Shown here: piece after piece, positions 1-8,868 of the stretch
How positions within the stretch are numbered: the first letter of the stretch is position 1
Layout of the letters: each line of letters starts with the position of its first letter
Source of the DNA: Ignavibacteria bacterium RIFOXYC2_FULL_35_21
GTDB taxonomy: Bacteria > Bacteroidota > Ignavibacteria > Kapaibacteriales > UBA2268
Assembly: GCA_001804705.1 (NCBI GenBank)
Contig: MHAY01000010.1
Coordinates: forward strand, 42,602 to 106,601
Length of the DNA: 64,000 nucleotides
Reading direction: 5' to 3'
Translations under genes and position numbers: made by a program
Notes under the pieces: model-generated
The model's database searches: none
Seen by the model: only the letters and a program-made list of their open reading frames with translations
Told to the model about the DNA's origin: nothing

Positions 1-65
1 TCTTTTATCTTTATGAAATCACAACTGATGGAAAATTAGTAAGGCAGTTGACTTTTGAGCCGTAA
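1..65 (+). CDS. C-terminal end of a gene cut by the window edge
   Basis: An open frame runs in from the left edge and stops at the TAA at 63-65. The 20 visible residues read FYLYEITTDGKLVRQLTFEP. The YLYEI...GKLVRQLTF pattern resembles the end of a PD40/TolB-type beta-propeller repeat, and a T9SS sorting-domain tail is also possible. Too little is visible to name the gene. It converges on rsmH, with 64 bases between the two stop codons. Confidence 0.5.
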   Translation, partial: FYLYEITTDGKLVRQLTFEP

Positions 66-129
66 TATTTTATTATAAAATTATTTAGTCAAAAATGAAA
101 TTAGTCAATTAAATTGATTAATTTCTTTA

Positions 130-1113
130 TTACAACCTTTCCGCAACTCTCATTTTTGCACTCCTTGCCCTTGGATTCGAGAGCAGTTCCTGCTCCGTAG
201 GAATAACAGGTTTTTTTGTTAAGATTTTTAAAACTGGCATTGAGTTTGCTATTTTATTATCTGTTCGTTCTTTCGAATAATCTTTAAAGAAGGTTTTAAC
301 TATTCGGTCTTCGAGGGAGTGGTAGGAAATAATAACAAGCCTGCCACCGGCAGAGAGGATGTTCACAGAATCTTTCATGGTTTTTTCGAGCGTGTCAAGT
401 TCATTATTAACAGCTATCCTAAGAGCCTGAAATACCCTTGAAAGAGATTTATTGCGGATGTGATAGGGTACTGATTGTTCAACAAGAGCCCGAAGGCCGA
501 AAGTTGTGCTTATAGGGTGGGCAGTGCGGCGAGTTTCAATAATCCGCCGTGCTATAATACGTGAAAAAGGTTCTTCGCCCAAAAGGCGAAGAACCCTTTC
601 CAGTTCTTCCTCAGTTGCGGCATGCAAAATATCTGCTGCCGATTTTCCATGCGAACCGAATCTCATGTCAAGATTGGAATTTGTGCGGTAACTGAAACCG
701 CGGCAGCTATTGTCGAGCTGCCGCGATGATACACCGAGATCGAGCAGGAAGCCGTTGATGTTCCCCCTCATACCTTCTATGCTGCACGCCTTGTCGTAAG
801 GCTCGTTGTGGATGACAAGTCTGCTGTCGCTGCCCTTTGAGAGTTCCCCCCAGAACTTTTTTTGGCAGTGGACGGCAGCCTCCTCGTCAATATCAAAAGA
901 ATGAATTCTTCCTCTTTCACTCAGTCTGTTGAGTATTTCTTCAGTATGGCCGCCACCGCCTAATGTCCCGTCAATATAGACACCATCAGGGTTGGTTACC
1001 AGAAAATCAATACTCTCTTTTAAAAGAACGGGCAGATGATAATCGAATTCAACTGCAAAAGCTTTATTTATCTTGTGATATCTTTTACTTTTTTTTTTCT
1101 TCTTCTTTTTCAT
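130..1113 (-). CDS. rsmH: RsmH, 16S rRNA (cytosine(1402)-N4)-methyltransferase
   Basis: RsmH (MraW) uses S-adenosylmethionine to methylate N4 of C1402 in the ribosomal decoding centre. The 327-residue protein has the normal family length. The SAM-binding loop is GTLGGGGHT near residue 50, and the family blocks GFLLDLGVSSRQLD, RGFSYR and SYHSLEDRIVK are all present. The N-terminus is unusual: seven consecutive lysines follow the initiator Met, encoded by an A/G-rich tract, so the first residues could also be a slippage-prone or misassigned start. The ATG overlaps the stop of mraZ by 4 bases, which suggests translational coupling. No ftsL or penicillin-binding protein gene follows; a plus-strand gene ends there instead. 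Confidence 0.97.
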   Translation of the reverse strand: MKKKKKKKSKRYHKINKAFAVEFDYHLPVLLKESIDFLVTNPDGVYIDGTLGGGGHTEEILNRLSERGRIHSFDIDEEAAVHCQKKFWGELSKGSDSRLVIHNEPYDKACSIEGMRGNINGFLLDLGVSSRQLDNSCRGFSYRTNSNLDMRFGSHGKSAADILHAATEEELERVLRLLGEEPFSRIIARRIIETRRTAHPISTTFGLRALVEQSVPYHIRNKSLSRVFQALRIAVNNELDTLEKTMKDSVNILSAGGRLVIISYHSLEDRIVKTFFKDYSKERTDNKIANSMPVLKILTKKPVIPTEQELLSNPRARSAKMRVAERL

Positions 1114-1559
1114 TGCCTTTTGGACATCACTTTAGCGGCAATAACCTCAAATGATTCTCCACTTCCATCAATGTATTTGTCAAAGACATCGGGATTCCAT
1201 ATTTCGATGTGGTCTCCAACGCCAATGATTACTACTCTATTATCAATTTCGGCATATTCCATTAGCTTTTTCGGGAGCATAATCCTTTGCTGCCCGTCGA
1301 GGTCAACCTCTTCGCTCCACATTAAAAGTTTACGGAGAAAATACCTGCTTTCAGGCTCATACTGGTCAAGTTCTTCAAACCTGGCTTCTTTGAATTTCCA
1401 TATATCAGCAGGATAAACTTCAATGCATTTGTCCAAGCCGCGGATGACAGTAAATGTATCATTGGCTTCGGGTGATACGATCTTCCTCATTTTGGAGGGA
1501 AGATTAACCCTGCCTTTACTGTCCACAGAATGTATTTCTTTACCCTTGAAAAAAGCCAT
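1110..1559 (-). CDS. mraZ: MraZ, transcriptional regulator of the division/cell-wall cluster
   Basis: MraZ is a small DNA-binding protein of the AbrB-like swapped-hairpin fold that normally heads the dcw cluster and represses its own operon. The 149 residues contain two copies of the family motif: VDSKGRVNLPSKMR near residue 14 and VDLDGQQRIMLPKKL near residue 88. The gene is the first of the mraZ-rsmH pair and overlaps rsmH by 4 bases. Three 10-base-spaced boxes matching the MraZ operator lie 57-81 bases upstream of the start, so autoregulation is likely. Confidence 0.97.
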   Translation of the reverse strand: MAFFKGKEIHSVDSKGRVNLPSKMRKIVSPEANDTFTVIRGLDKCIEVYPADIWKFKEARFEELDQYEPESRYFLRKLLMWSEEVDLDGQQRIMLPKKLMEYAEIDNRVVIIGVGDHIEIWNPDVFDKYIDGSGESFEVIAAKVMSKRQ

Positions 1560-1615
1560 ATTTTATATTATTTTAAGACCTACTTATATTAAAAATGAAA
1601 AGATTAAACTACTTT

Positions 1616-1640
1616 TCCCACTTTCTCCCACTTTCACACA
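1616..1640 (-). promoter_or_regulatory. MraZ operator boxes upstream of mraZ
   Basis: On the minus strand there are three units in exact 10-base register: TGTGTGAAAG, TGGGAGAAAG and TGGGAAAAGT. Two are perfect TGGGA boxes and the distal one is degenerate. Known MraZ operators are TGGGN direct repeats separated by 5 bases, which fits. Binding is inferred. Confidence 0.75.
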
Positions 1641-1815
1641 CACAAATAAAGTAAATTTCAATGAATAAGTCAACAGTTTTTTTTCCACTATAGCAAAATA
1701 ATTTGAAAATATTACATAAGTATTATATTAACAATGGATTAGATATAATTAAAAAATTGAAAAACAATAATTTGATTTGTAGTTGGGACAGATGTGGAGA
1801 CCGATGTTGTGCATA

Positions 1816-1846
1816 TGTAGAGACAGATCTAAGATCTGTCTCTACA
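1816..1846. repeat. Perfect 31-base palindrome, GTAG-type
   Basis: The arm TGTAGAGACAGATCT (1816-1830) is followed by one base and its exact reverse complement (1832-1846). The ends (GTAGaGaC) resemble the hairpins at 10935 and 57181, which suggests a dispersed family of short palindromic repeats. There is no downstream T-run, so it is not an obvious terminator for either flanking gene; both genes point away from it. Confidence 0.85.
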
Positions 1847-1957
1847 TTTATACATACTATCATAAATCTGACAACTTTTATAATTAGCAGAAAAATATTA
1901 ATTTGATAATTGTTGAACCAGCACTTATCATAAGGGTTATAATAGAAAGGTGGAGGA

Positions 1958-3226
1958 TTGGAAAGGATTATACTTTTACTAATTATTTTAAATTTAGTCT
2001 CTATTAACTTATTGCATTCAAAATGGACGAATGCCCGTGACCCGGGAGTTTTTGAAGATTTGTATGCTTTGAAATTTGTAGATAAAGACACAGGTTTTGC
2101 AGCAGGATGGTCAAGATATGGTACAATATTGAAGACCACAAATGGTGGAGAAGATTGGGTAAAGAGGGATTCACTACCCTACCAAATTTTTTCATTGAAT
2201 ACACTCGACGGAGTAAGAATTTATGCGGCAGGTTCTTCATTAATAAATGAATGTGGACTACTTCTATTAAGCACCGACCAGGGAAAAAACTGGATACCGG
2301 ATTTGTTCGATGGGAAAGACAGACCTTATTCTTATGGATTTTATACGATTGAATTACTTAACAGCCAGACTTATCTTATGTCAGGTTTAAATGGCATCAT
2401 TGTAAAAACAACTAATGGCGGTGTGAAATGGGATACGGTACATACGGGAGTAAATAATGAAGTTTTTACCATTATGGACTTTGTAGATGAGAACATAGGT
2501 TATGCTGCATCGGGTGCAGAATCCGATTATGAAAATATTAATAAAATTTATAAAACAACGGACGGCGGTAATAATTGGTTTGTAATTAAAGAAAGAGACT
2601 CATTACTAAGAATAGGAACAATAGAATTCGTTAATGCAGATGTAGGTTATTTATTCGGAAAATTGAATTCGAGGGCAGTTGTCCTAAAAACTGTTGACGG
2701 GGGACAAAACTGGTTAACAAATTATAATGGAAGAGATAATTATATGCTGGCAGCAGCAGATATAGTAAACGAAAATTTTATTTTAACTGCCGGAGAAAAG
2801 AATTATGTAATTAGAACAACAGACGGAGGGCAAACCTGGGTTGAAGAAAATACAGGCGGCGTAGGTGAAGGTTATATATCTGTTGATTGTGTTGATGAAT
2901 ATTACGGATATATAGGCGCAACAAGAGGATTGATAATGAAATACGATTTGTTTCTTGATGTTGAAGAAAATGCTTATGATATGACCGATGTGAAACTTTA
3001 TCCGAATCCTATAGATGATATTGGATTTATTCAACTGGATGAAACAAATTTTCAAAGTTATCAATTAAAAATCTTTGATGTTATCGGATATGATGCTCTA
3101 ACACTTTCAGGTATAACTGGAAACAAGATAGAGCTTAATCTTAGAAACCTCAAACCTGGAATATACTTTTATTCATTAATTTTAGACAACAAAAAAACAA
3201 TTACAGGTAAGTTAATCAAGTTATAA
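1958..3226 (+). CDS. Secreted YCF48/BNR-type beta-propeller protein with T9SS sorting domain
   Basis: This 422-residue protein starts with a hydrophobic signal peptide (about residues 3-20). It carries about six Asp-box repeats of the form TT(N/D)GGxxW (ILKTTNGGEDW, IVKTTNGGVKW, IYKTTDGGNNW, VLKTVDGGQNW and VIRTTDGGQTW are the clearest), typical of YCF48 or sialidase-like propellers. The last about 75 residues (VKLYPNPIDD ... GIYFYSLILDNKK ... GKLIKL) are a type A T9SS C-terminal sorting domain, so the protein should be exported and surface-anchored or released. The start is a TTG with AAAGG seven bases upstream; no ATG fits the signal peptide. Its substrate or ligand is unknown. The next gene follows after 11 bases and is probably cotranscribed. 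Confidence 0.85.
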   Translation: MERIILLLIILNLVSINLLHSKWTNARDPGVFEDLYALKFVDKDTGFAAGWSRYGTILKTTNGGEDWVKRDSLPYQIFSLNTLDGVRIYAAGSSLINECGLLLLSTDQGKNWIPDLFDGKDRPYSYGFYTIELLNSQTYLMSGLNGIIVKTTNGGVKWDTVHTGVNNEVFTIMDFVDENIGYAASGAESDYENINKIYKTTDGGNNWFVIKERDSLLRIGTIEFVNADVGYLFGKLNSRAVVLKTVDGGQNWLTNYNGRDNYMLAAADIVNENFILTAGEKNYVIRTTDGGQTWVEENTGGVGEGYISVDCVDEYYGYIGATRGLIMKYDLFLDVEENAYDMTDVKLYPNPIDDIGFIQLDETNFQSYQLKIFDVIGYDALTLSGITGNKIELNLRNLKPGIYFYSLILDNKKTITGKLIKL

Positions 3227-3237
3227 CGAGGTGAAAA

Positions 3238-3801
3238 ATGTCACTTGGACCAAAACAAATGGAAGAAGCAATATTCAGAAATCTTCATAAAAATACAGGC
3301 AAAACATTAGAAGAATGGATAAAAAATCTTGAAAAATCTAAAGTCAAGGGAATCAAAGAACAAATTGCATGGCTTAAAACCCAGGGCTTAGGAACTAACC
3401 AGGCGACTTTCATTGTTTTTAAAGTCAATAAGGTCGAAAATATATATGAAGACGGCGATAAGCTTGTTGATGAATTGTTTTCGGGAGATTTTAAGAAATA
3501 CAGAAAGGATTATGATAAACTCATATCAAAGGTAAAGAAACTTGGAAATGATGTCAGTGTCAGACCCTGTAAAACATATATACCATTATACCGGAATAAA
3601 CAATTCGTTACAATCAAGCCCATCAAGAAGGGCCTGGCATTAGGACTGGCTTTAAAAACAGAACCAAAAAGCAGAAGAATTGTTCCATCAGCAAAAAACA
3701 TCGGCTCAGAACGAATTAAATATATGATTGTCATTAATAATTCAAATGAAATTGATGATGAATTAATTAAAATTATCGGAGAATCGTATAAAGAGAATTA
3801 A
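3238..3801 (+). CDS. DUF4287 and DUF5655 domain protein
   Basis: The 187-residue soluble protein has an N-terminal DUF4287 domain (TGKTLEEWIKNLEKS ... AWLKTQGLGTNQATFIVF, about residues 19-62). The C-terminal half resembles DUF5655 (VRPCKTYIPLYRNKQFVTIKP ... ALGLALK, about 90-185). No function is established for either domain. There is a good ribosome-binding site (GAGGTG) ahead of the ATG, and the gene lies 11 bases after the propeller gene. No signal peptide is seen, so it is cytoplasmic, unlike its neighbour. Confidence 0.8.
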   Translation: MSLGPKQMEEAIFRNLHKNTGKTLEEWIKNLEKSKVKGIKEQIAWLKTQGLGTNQATFIVFKVNKVENIYEDGDKLVDELFSGDFKKYRKDYDKLISKVKKLGNDVSVRPCKTYIPLYRNKQFVTIKPIKKGLALGLALKTEPKSRRIVPSAKNIGSERIKYMIVINNSNEIDDELIKIIGESYKEN

Positions 3802-3923
3802 TGATAATTATATTATATACACAACGGAATATAATGTAAAGATATAATTCCATTTTATCCCACCTAATAAATGGGTAAAGAAATAGAATTCTGAATTATT
3901 TTTAACTAAATAAGAAAATCAAG

Positions 3924-3941
3924 TTTGTTAATTTTGCAGTT
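3924..3941 (+). promoter_or_regulatory. Putative promoter -7 region for the GH2-like gene
   Basis: TTTGTTAATTTTGCAGTT contains TAATTTTG, which matches the Bacteroidota -7 consensus TAnnTTTG. The same 18 bases occur exactly upstream of tRNA-Val (14391-14408). No clear TTTG lies at the expected -33 distance in either copy. Confidence 0.5.
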
Positions 3942-3987
3942 CAGATAAAATATTTGAAACTCAGATAAATCTTTGAATGAGGATTGA

Positions 3988-6603
3988 ATGATTATAAATT
4001 ATTATAAGAGTTTAAGGTTATTTCTAATTGTAATATTCCTTTTATCAGTACAGAACTTATACTGTGGCTATTCTCCTCTAACGGCAGAAGAAATTTATTC
4101 GTTAATTCCCTCACCGACAAGATATGTAGCAAGCCTGTATGGGAAATGGGAATCATCCGTAAATGAAAAAGACTGGGTTTCGGTTACTATACCTTATTCA
4201 GGAAAAAACAAAGATGCCATCATATATAAAAGGACAATAAGAATAGATGACAGATTGCTTTCAAAACTTGTATGGCACTTGTATTTCCTCGGCGTTGACG
4301 ACCAGGTCGAGGTATATTTCAATAATCAGTATATCGGGAAATACTTAAGTACAATGACGCCATTTTCAATCAGGATTCCTGAAAGAATGCTGACCAATGA
4401 AAGCAATACGATTAAGCTTGTTGTACTCCCTGCATCCTCTGCGTCTAAGCAGATGAAAGAACAAAATATTTATACAAAAAAAATTACCGCCGGAATACCG
4501 AGGGAAGTTCTATTAATCGGAACACCGCAAATCTGGGCCAGTCAGATAAAACAAAAAATGAGACACAATGACAATTTTTCTTTTTTCCAGGTATTTGCTG
4601 ATGTAAATATATCCTCTGCTAATATTCAGAAACTTGGACCTGCATTGCTGAATGATTCCGTTCAAAAAAAATTCAACATCAAGGGGGATGTTTTAGTTGA
4701 TGTGGCAATCAAAAGAAAAGAAACAGGTGAAATCATATCAAGAGCATCTTCACAAAGAGTTGAGATAGCAAAAGAAAGAACAGTAACATTGAGTTATGGC
4801 TTACCAGTCAATAAACCTGTTTTATGGACTCCTTCAAATCCTGAACTTTATGAAATTGAAGTAAGAATTACGAAGAATGGGCAATTAATTGACCAATACA
4901 GCCATGATATTGGATTCAGGAATATTTCAACAGCATTTGTAAACAACAGAGCCGGTATATATCTTAATGATTCACTTCTCGATATTAAAGGATTAGATTA
5001 TATCGAAGACTATTATGCAACGGGCAATACAATAACTACTAAGAGAATGGAACGTGATATTCTGATGATGAAAACGCTTGGGGCAAATCTGATATGTGTA
5101 AAATATGCACTTCCCCACCCTTATTTCCTAAAACTGTGCGACCAATACGGCATGATGGTTATGGTAGAATTACCCGTTTGCAATGTACCTCATCAACTTG
5201 TCGGATTAAATGAAATAAGAGTAAAAATAAAAAATATTACCGACCTTATGCTGACCGAATATTCCAATCACCCATCAATTATAGCCTGGGGAATTTCCGA
5301 GGGTTTATATGATGATGAAAAAGATGTTCGTGATTTTACTGATATGATGACAGGCATAATAAAAAAATGGTCTTCGAATTTAATCTACAAGACAATGAAT
5401 TTTGGAGTAGATTCAATATACAGGAATAATATAGATTTTGTCATTTTTAAAGATAATCACGATTACAATGACTTTGAAAAAATAAATAATGAGATATTCA
5501 GGTTAAAACTTATATCAAAAGATATGCCGTCACTAATTGATTACGGATTGCAGATACAACCATTTAATCATAATGGATTTTCTGACCCGGCATCTTTAGA
5601 ATCGCAGGCAAATTATATAAGTAACTTTTACAGGATAATAAAAGCACAGAGGTTTGCCGGTAGTCTATTCAGGTCCTTCAACGATTATGAGTTAAATCAT
5701 CCGTTACTGATTCTGAACAATAATAATTTATTTGTTGGAACCAACGGACTGGTTGACATGAAAAGACAGGAAAGACTTGCATTTCTCACATTGCAGTCAT
5801 TGTTTAATAACGAGAAAGAACCATTACTGAACGCAGGCAGTTATAACGAAAAGAACCCATTATTTTTTATGTTCCTGAGCCTGTTTCTCGTTGGTGTATT
5901 AATTTTTCTTATCAAAAGATTCCGCAGATTCAGAGAATATGTGTCAAGGTCTTTTCTAAGGCCCTTCAATTTCTATGCAGACATCAGAGACCAGAGAATA
6001 ATGTCATCGGTACAGACTTTTATACTTGGATTTGTGTTATCAATTACACTTGCTATTTTTTTAGTTACAATACTCTATTATTACAAGACAAACGATAAAG
6101 CAGAGTACTTGTTAATGCTTCTTATTCCATCCAATGGCTTATTGGAGATAATTTTCCGCGGTATTTGGATGCCTGAAATTTTGACTCTGATTCTTTCACT
6201 GATTTTTTTCGGATTTATCTTTTTAATAGCGGGCATCATAAAGTTATTTTCCTTAATAGTAAAGGGGAGAATTTATTACAGTGATACATATACGATAACA
6301 ATATGGTCGGGTGTACCGATACTTGCTTTACTGCCTCCGGATATAATATTAAGCAGGCTGTTATTTTTAACACCGGTGATTACATGGATAATTTTAGTAT
6401 TGGCAGTGATTTTAATAATATGGGTGTTGCTGAGAACACTTAAAGCAACAGCCATCGTATTTGATATACCCATATATAGGTCTTATATAATTGGAATTGG
6501 TATAACAGGCATTGCAGGAGCCGCTTTTTTTGCTATTTATCAATATCAATATTCATTTATATCATATATTATGTATTTTTTTAGATTAATAGTAAACAGT
6601 TGA
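3988..6603 (+). CDS. Glycoside hydrolase family 2-like protein with membrane-embedded C-terminus
   Basis: The 871 residues begin with a signal peptide (about 9-26). A GH2 jelly-roll sugar-binding region follows (about 70-180), then an Ig-like linker (about 185-315) and a TIM-barrel-like region (about 320-600). The usual GH2 acid/base motif WSxGNE appears as WGISEG (W434-E438), one residue short and without the Asn. The nucleophile motif SEYG appears as LIDYG (Asp518 in place of Glu). Catalysis by the normal mechanism is therefore doubtful. From about residue 625 there is one membrane segment, then a four- to five-helix region (about 675-871) resembling a Yip1-type domain. It is probably membrane-anchored with the GH2 part outside the cytoplasm. 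It is followed by purC after 22 bases. Confidence 0.75.
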   Translation: MIINYYKSLRLFLIVIFLLSVQNLYCGYSPLTAEEIYSLIPSPTRYVASLYGKWESSVNEKDWVSVTIPYSGKNKDAIIYKRTIRIDDRLLSKLVWHLYFLGVDDQVEVYFNNQYIGKYLSTMTPFSIRIPERMLTNESNTIKLVVLPASSASKQMKEQNIYTKKITAGIPREVLLIGTPQIWASQIKQKMRHNDNFSFFQVFADVNISSANIQKLGPALLNDSVQKKFNIKGDVLVDVAIKRKETGEIISRASSQRVEIAKERTVTLSYGLPVNKPVLWTPSNPELYEIEVRITKNGQLIDQYSHDIGFRNISTAFVNNRAGIYLNDSLLDIKGLDYIEDYYATGNTITTKRMERDILMMKTLGANLICVKYALPHPYFLKLCDQYGMMVMVELPVCNVPHQLVGLNEIRVKIKNITDLMLTEYSNHPSIIAWGISEGLYDDEKDVRDFTDMMTGIIKKWSSNLIYKTMNFGVDSIYRNNIDFVIFKDNHDYNDFEKINNEIFRLKLISKDMPSLIDYGLQIQPFNHNGFSDPASLESQANYISNFYRIIKAQRFAGSLFRSFNDYELNHPLLILNNNNLFVGTNGLVDMKRQERLAFLTLQSLFNNEKEPLLNAGSYNEKNPLFFMFLSLFLVGVLIFLIKRFRRFREYVSRSFLRPFNFYADIRDQRIMSSVQTFILGFVLSITLAIFLVTILYYYKTNDKAEYLLMLLIPSNGLLEIIFRGIWMPEILTLILSLIFFGFIFLIAGIIKLFSLIVKGRIYYSDTYTITIWSGVPILALLPPDIILSRLLFLTPVITWIILVLAVILIIWVLLRTLKATAIVFDIPIYRSYIIGIGITGIAGAAFFAIYQYQYSFISYIMYFFRLIVNS

Positions 6604-6625
6604 TACAAAAATATAAGGAGAGCTA

Positions 6626-7525
6626 ATGGCAATAGTTTATAAAACTGATTTCCGTGGTGTTACAGAGCCGAGGAGAGGTAAAGTGAGAGATATATTTGAG
6701 ACGGAAAAATATATATTGATAGTGGCAACAGACCGCATATCGGCATTTGATGTCATAATGAATGAACCTATTCCTGAAAAAGGGAAAATTTTATCACAAA
6801 TTTCTACCTCATGGTTCAACAGAACAAAAAATATCATCCGAAATCATTTTTTATCAAACTATGTTGCCGATTATCCTTACGAGTTTCATAAATACAGTGA
6901 ACAGCTTGAAGGCAGGTCAATGCTTGTCAAAAAATGCAAGCCTCTTCCGATTGAATGTATTGTCAGAGGATATGTTGCAGGTTCGGGATGGAAAGAATAT
7001 AAGTCTAACAAATCCATTTGCGGAATCTCCCTTCCCGAAGGATTACTTGAGTTTTCGAGACTGCCGGAACCGATTTTTACTCCATCAACAAAAGCAGAAG
7101 TCGGACATGATGAAAACATTTCCCCTGAACAGGCTGGCGATATGATAGGCAAGGAATTAGCAGCTCAAATAGCCGATGTTTCAATCAAGCTTTATAAATT
7201 TGGTGCCGAATACCTTGAAAAAAATAATATCATACTTGCAGATACCAAGTTTGAGTTTGGCACAGATGAAGATGGTGAGTTATTCCTTATTGACGAAGCA
7301 TTAACACCCGATTCATCCCGATTCTGGCTTAAGGAAGAGTACTCTCCGGGGAAGCCTCAGATAAATTTTGACAAGCAAGTTTTGCGTGATTACCTTGAAT
7401 CGCTTGACTGGAACAAACAGCCGCCGCCACCTAAACTACCTCAGGAAATCATTGATAAAACATTAGAAAAATACAAAGAAGCATTCAGAAGAATTGTGGG
7501 GCATATTTACCCCGGCTCAGAATAG
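6626..7525 (+). CDS. purC: PurC, SAICAR synthase
   Basis: PurC joins aspartate to CAIR using ATP in step 8 of IMP synthesis. The protein has 299 residues, the longer of the common PurC sizes. Family blocks visible are RRGKVRDIFE, VATDRISAFDVIMNEPIPEKG, PIECIVRGYVAGSGWKEY and LADTKFEFG. A strong ribosome-binding site (AAGGAG) lies seven bases before the ATG. It follows the GH2-like gene by 22 bases with no visible terminator, so readthrough is likely although the functions are unrelated. Confidence 0.98.
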   Translation: MAIVYKTDFRGVTEPRRGKVRDIFETEKYILIVATDRISAFDVIMNEPIPEKGKILSQISTSWFNRTKNIIRNHFLSNYVADYPYEFHKYSEQLEGRSMLVKKCKPLPIECIVRGYVAGSGWKEYKSNKSICGISLPEGLLEFSRLPEPIFTPSTKAEVGHDENISPEQAGDMIGKELAAQIADVSIKLYKFGAEYLEKNNIILADTKFEFGTDEDGELFLIDEALTPDSSRFWLKEEYSPGKPQINFDKQVLRDYLESLDWNKQPPPPKLPQEIIDKTLEKYKEAFRRIVGHIYPGSE

Positions 7526-7533
7526 TTATCATT

Positions 7534-7559
7534 TGTCACTCTGAGTTAATCGAAGAGTG
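7534..7559. repeat. Dispersed TGTCACYCTGAG repeat, copy 1
   Basis: The sequence TGTCACTCTGAGTTAATCGA followed by AGAGTG lies in the 57-base spacer before rodA. It is a variant of the repeat seen on the other strand at 50595-50619 and 50701-50726 (TGTCACCCTGAGCGTAGTCG). The arms CACTCT/AGAGTG can pair as a hairpin. Confidence 0.65.
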
Positions 7560-7582
7560 AAAATTTCAAGCAGACATAAGAA

Positions 7583-8839
7583 ATGGCAGATGTACAAAAT
7601 ATATTTGAATTAAGAAAGCAACCGGTTGAGTATTTCGACTGGCAGACATTTCTTATAACGGCCTTGTCCATAACGATGGGATTAATTTCCATATACAGTG
7701 CCACTTATGATGCCGGGATGAGTACCTATTTTTTCAAGCAGCTAATATACGCAGGTGTAGGAATAGGGGTTATGCTTGTATTGATGGTTATGCCGGAACG
7801 CTGGCTTCAGGCATATTCACTTGCTTTTTACATTTTTATCATTTTGCTGTTAATTACTGTATTAATATTTGGTAAAACGATATATGGCACCAGGGGTTGG
7901 TTCCAAATAGGAAGCTTCAGTATTCAGCCATCTGAATTTGCGAAATTGGCTGCTCTGAATCTTATTGCAACTCACATATCAAGAAAAGGAACCGATATAA
8001 AAACCTTCAGAGATTTCGGAATTGTACTAACAATAATACTTGCACCTTTTGTTTTGATTTTAATGGAACCCGACTTCGGGACTGCAACAGTAATGCTTGC
8101 CTTATTAATTGGAATACTATTTTGGACAGGATTCGATTTACTCGTACTTTTCTTTGTTATCAGTCTGCCGATTGTAATTCTGATGTCTCTCGTAAGCCCT
8201 GTGCATTTTGTAGCGGCTGTGGCTGTTTATTCGATTGCAGCGGCTTTGATGAGAAAAAAAGTATTGCTGACTTTCGCCACTATTCTAATCATCTTTGTTG
8301 CTGGCTATACAAGTCCGATGATTATTGATAACCTAATGCCGCATCAGAAAAACAGGATTGATACTTTCCTAAATCCGGATAAAGACCCGCTTGGAAAGGG
8401 ATATAATGTTATTCAATCAAAATTGGCTGTTGGAAGCGGAGGTTTAACAGGCAAGGGATTTTTGCATGGCACTCAGACTCAATTAAGGTATATTCCAAAA
8501 CAATGGACTGATTTTATATACTGTGTGCCATCTGAAGAATTTGGATTTGTCGGAGGAGTATTGGTGATCGTGCTTTTATCGAGTGTAATTTTAAAAGCAA
8601 CTAAAGCGGCTTTTGAATCAGAGAATAAATATTTTAGTTTGCTGTCATTCGGAATAGCAACGGTATTTTTTTATCATACAATAATTAATATAGGCATGGT
8701 ACTCGGTTTGATGCCTGTGATGGGAATACCACTTCCATTCATGAGCTATGGAGGTTCAGCATTAATAGTAAATTGTGCATTTATCGGCTTGCTATTAAAT
8801 GCATACAGGTCTCAGAAAATAAAAATTCAAAATAAATAA
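7583..8839 (+). CDS. rodA: RodA, SEDS-family peptidoglycan glycosyltransferase
   Basis: RodA polymerises lipid II into glycan strands for side-wall elongation, working with a class B penicillin-binding protein. The 418 residues form about ten membrane segments. Family signatures are GTRGWFQIGSFSIQPSEFAK, MEPDFGTA, SEEFGFVGG and PVMGIPLPFMSYGGSALI, covering the conserved periplasmic loops. FtsW is the closest alternative; RodA is preferred on GTRGWFQIG and PVMGIPLPFMSYGG. No mreBCD or penicillin-binding protein gene is adjacent. The gene lies 29 bases upstream of pdxA. Confidence 0.93.
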   Translation: MADVQNIFELRKQPVEYFDWQTFLITALSITMGLISIYSATYDAGMSTYFFKQLIYAGVGIGVMLVLMVMPERWLQAYSLAFYIFIILLLITVLIFGKTIYGTRGWFQIGSFSIQPSEFAKLAALNLIATHISRKGTDIKTFRDFGIVLTIILAPFVLILMEPDFGTATVMLALLIGILFWTGFDLLVLFFVISLPIVILMSLVSPVHFVAAVAVYSIAAALMRKKVLLTFATILIIFVAGYTSPMIIDNLMPHQKNRIDTFLNPDKDPLGKGYNVIQSKLAVGSGGLTGKGFLHGTQTQLRYIPKQWTDFIYCVPSEEFGFVGGVLVIVLLSSVILKATKAAFESENKYFSLLSFGIATVFFYHTIINIGMVLGLMPVMGIPLPFMSYGGSALIVNCAFIGLLLNAYRSQKIKIQNK

Positions 8840-8868
8840 CCGGTATAACCGATATTTCATAGAAACCT

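Larger units (their letters stand above)
1560..1957. other. 398-base spacer between mraZ and the propeller gene
   Basis: The spacer holds the MraZ boxes (1616-1640), a perfect 15+15 palindrome (1816-1846) and AT-rich sequence. No gene-like frame with a plausible start, codon use or homology was recognised here. Confidence 0.7.

Noticed and set aside
1703..2139. Two overlapping open frames around the palindrome at 1816
   Set aside because: Both translate the palindrome (the same ETDLRSVST peptide on each strand), lack start signals and conflict with the propeller gene.
7526..7582. Terminator after purC
   Set aside because: The CACTCT/AGAGTG stem is short and lacks a T-run; it matches a dispersed repeat instead.
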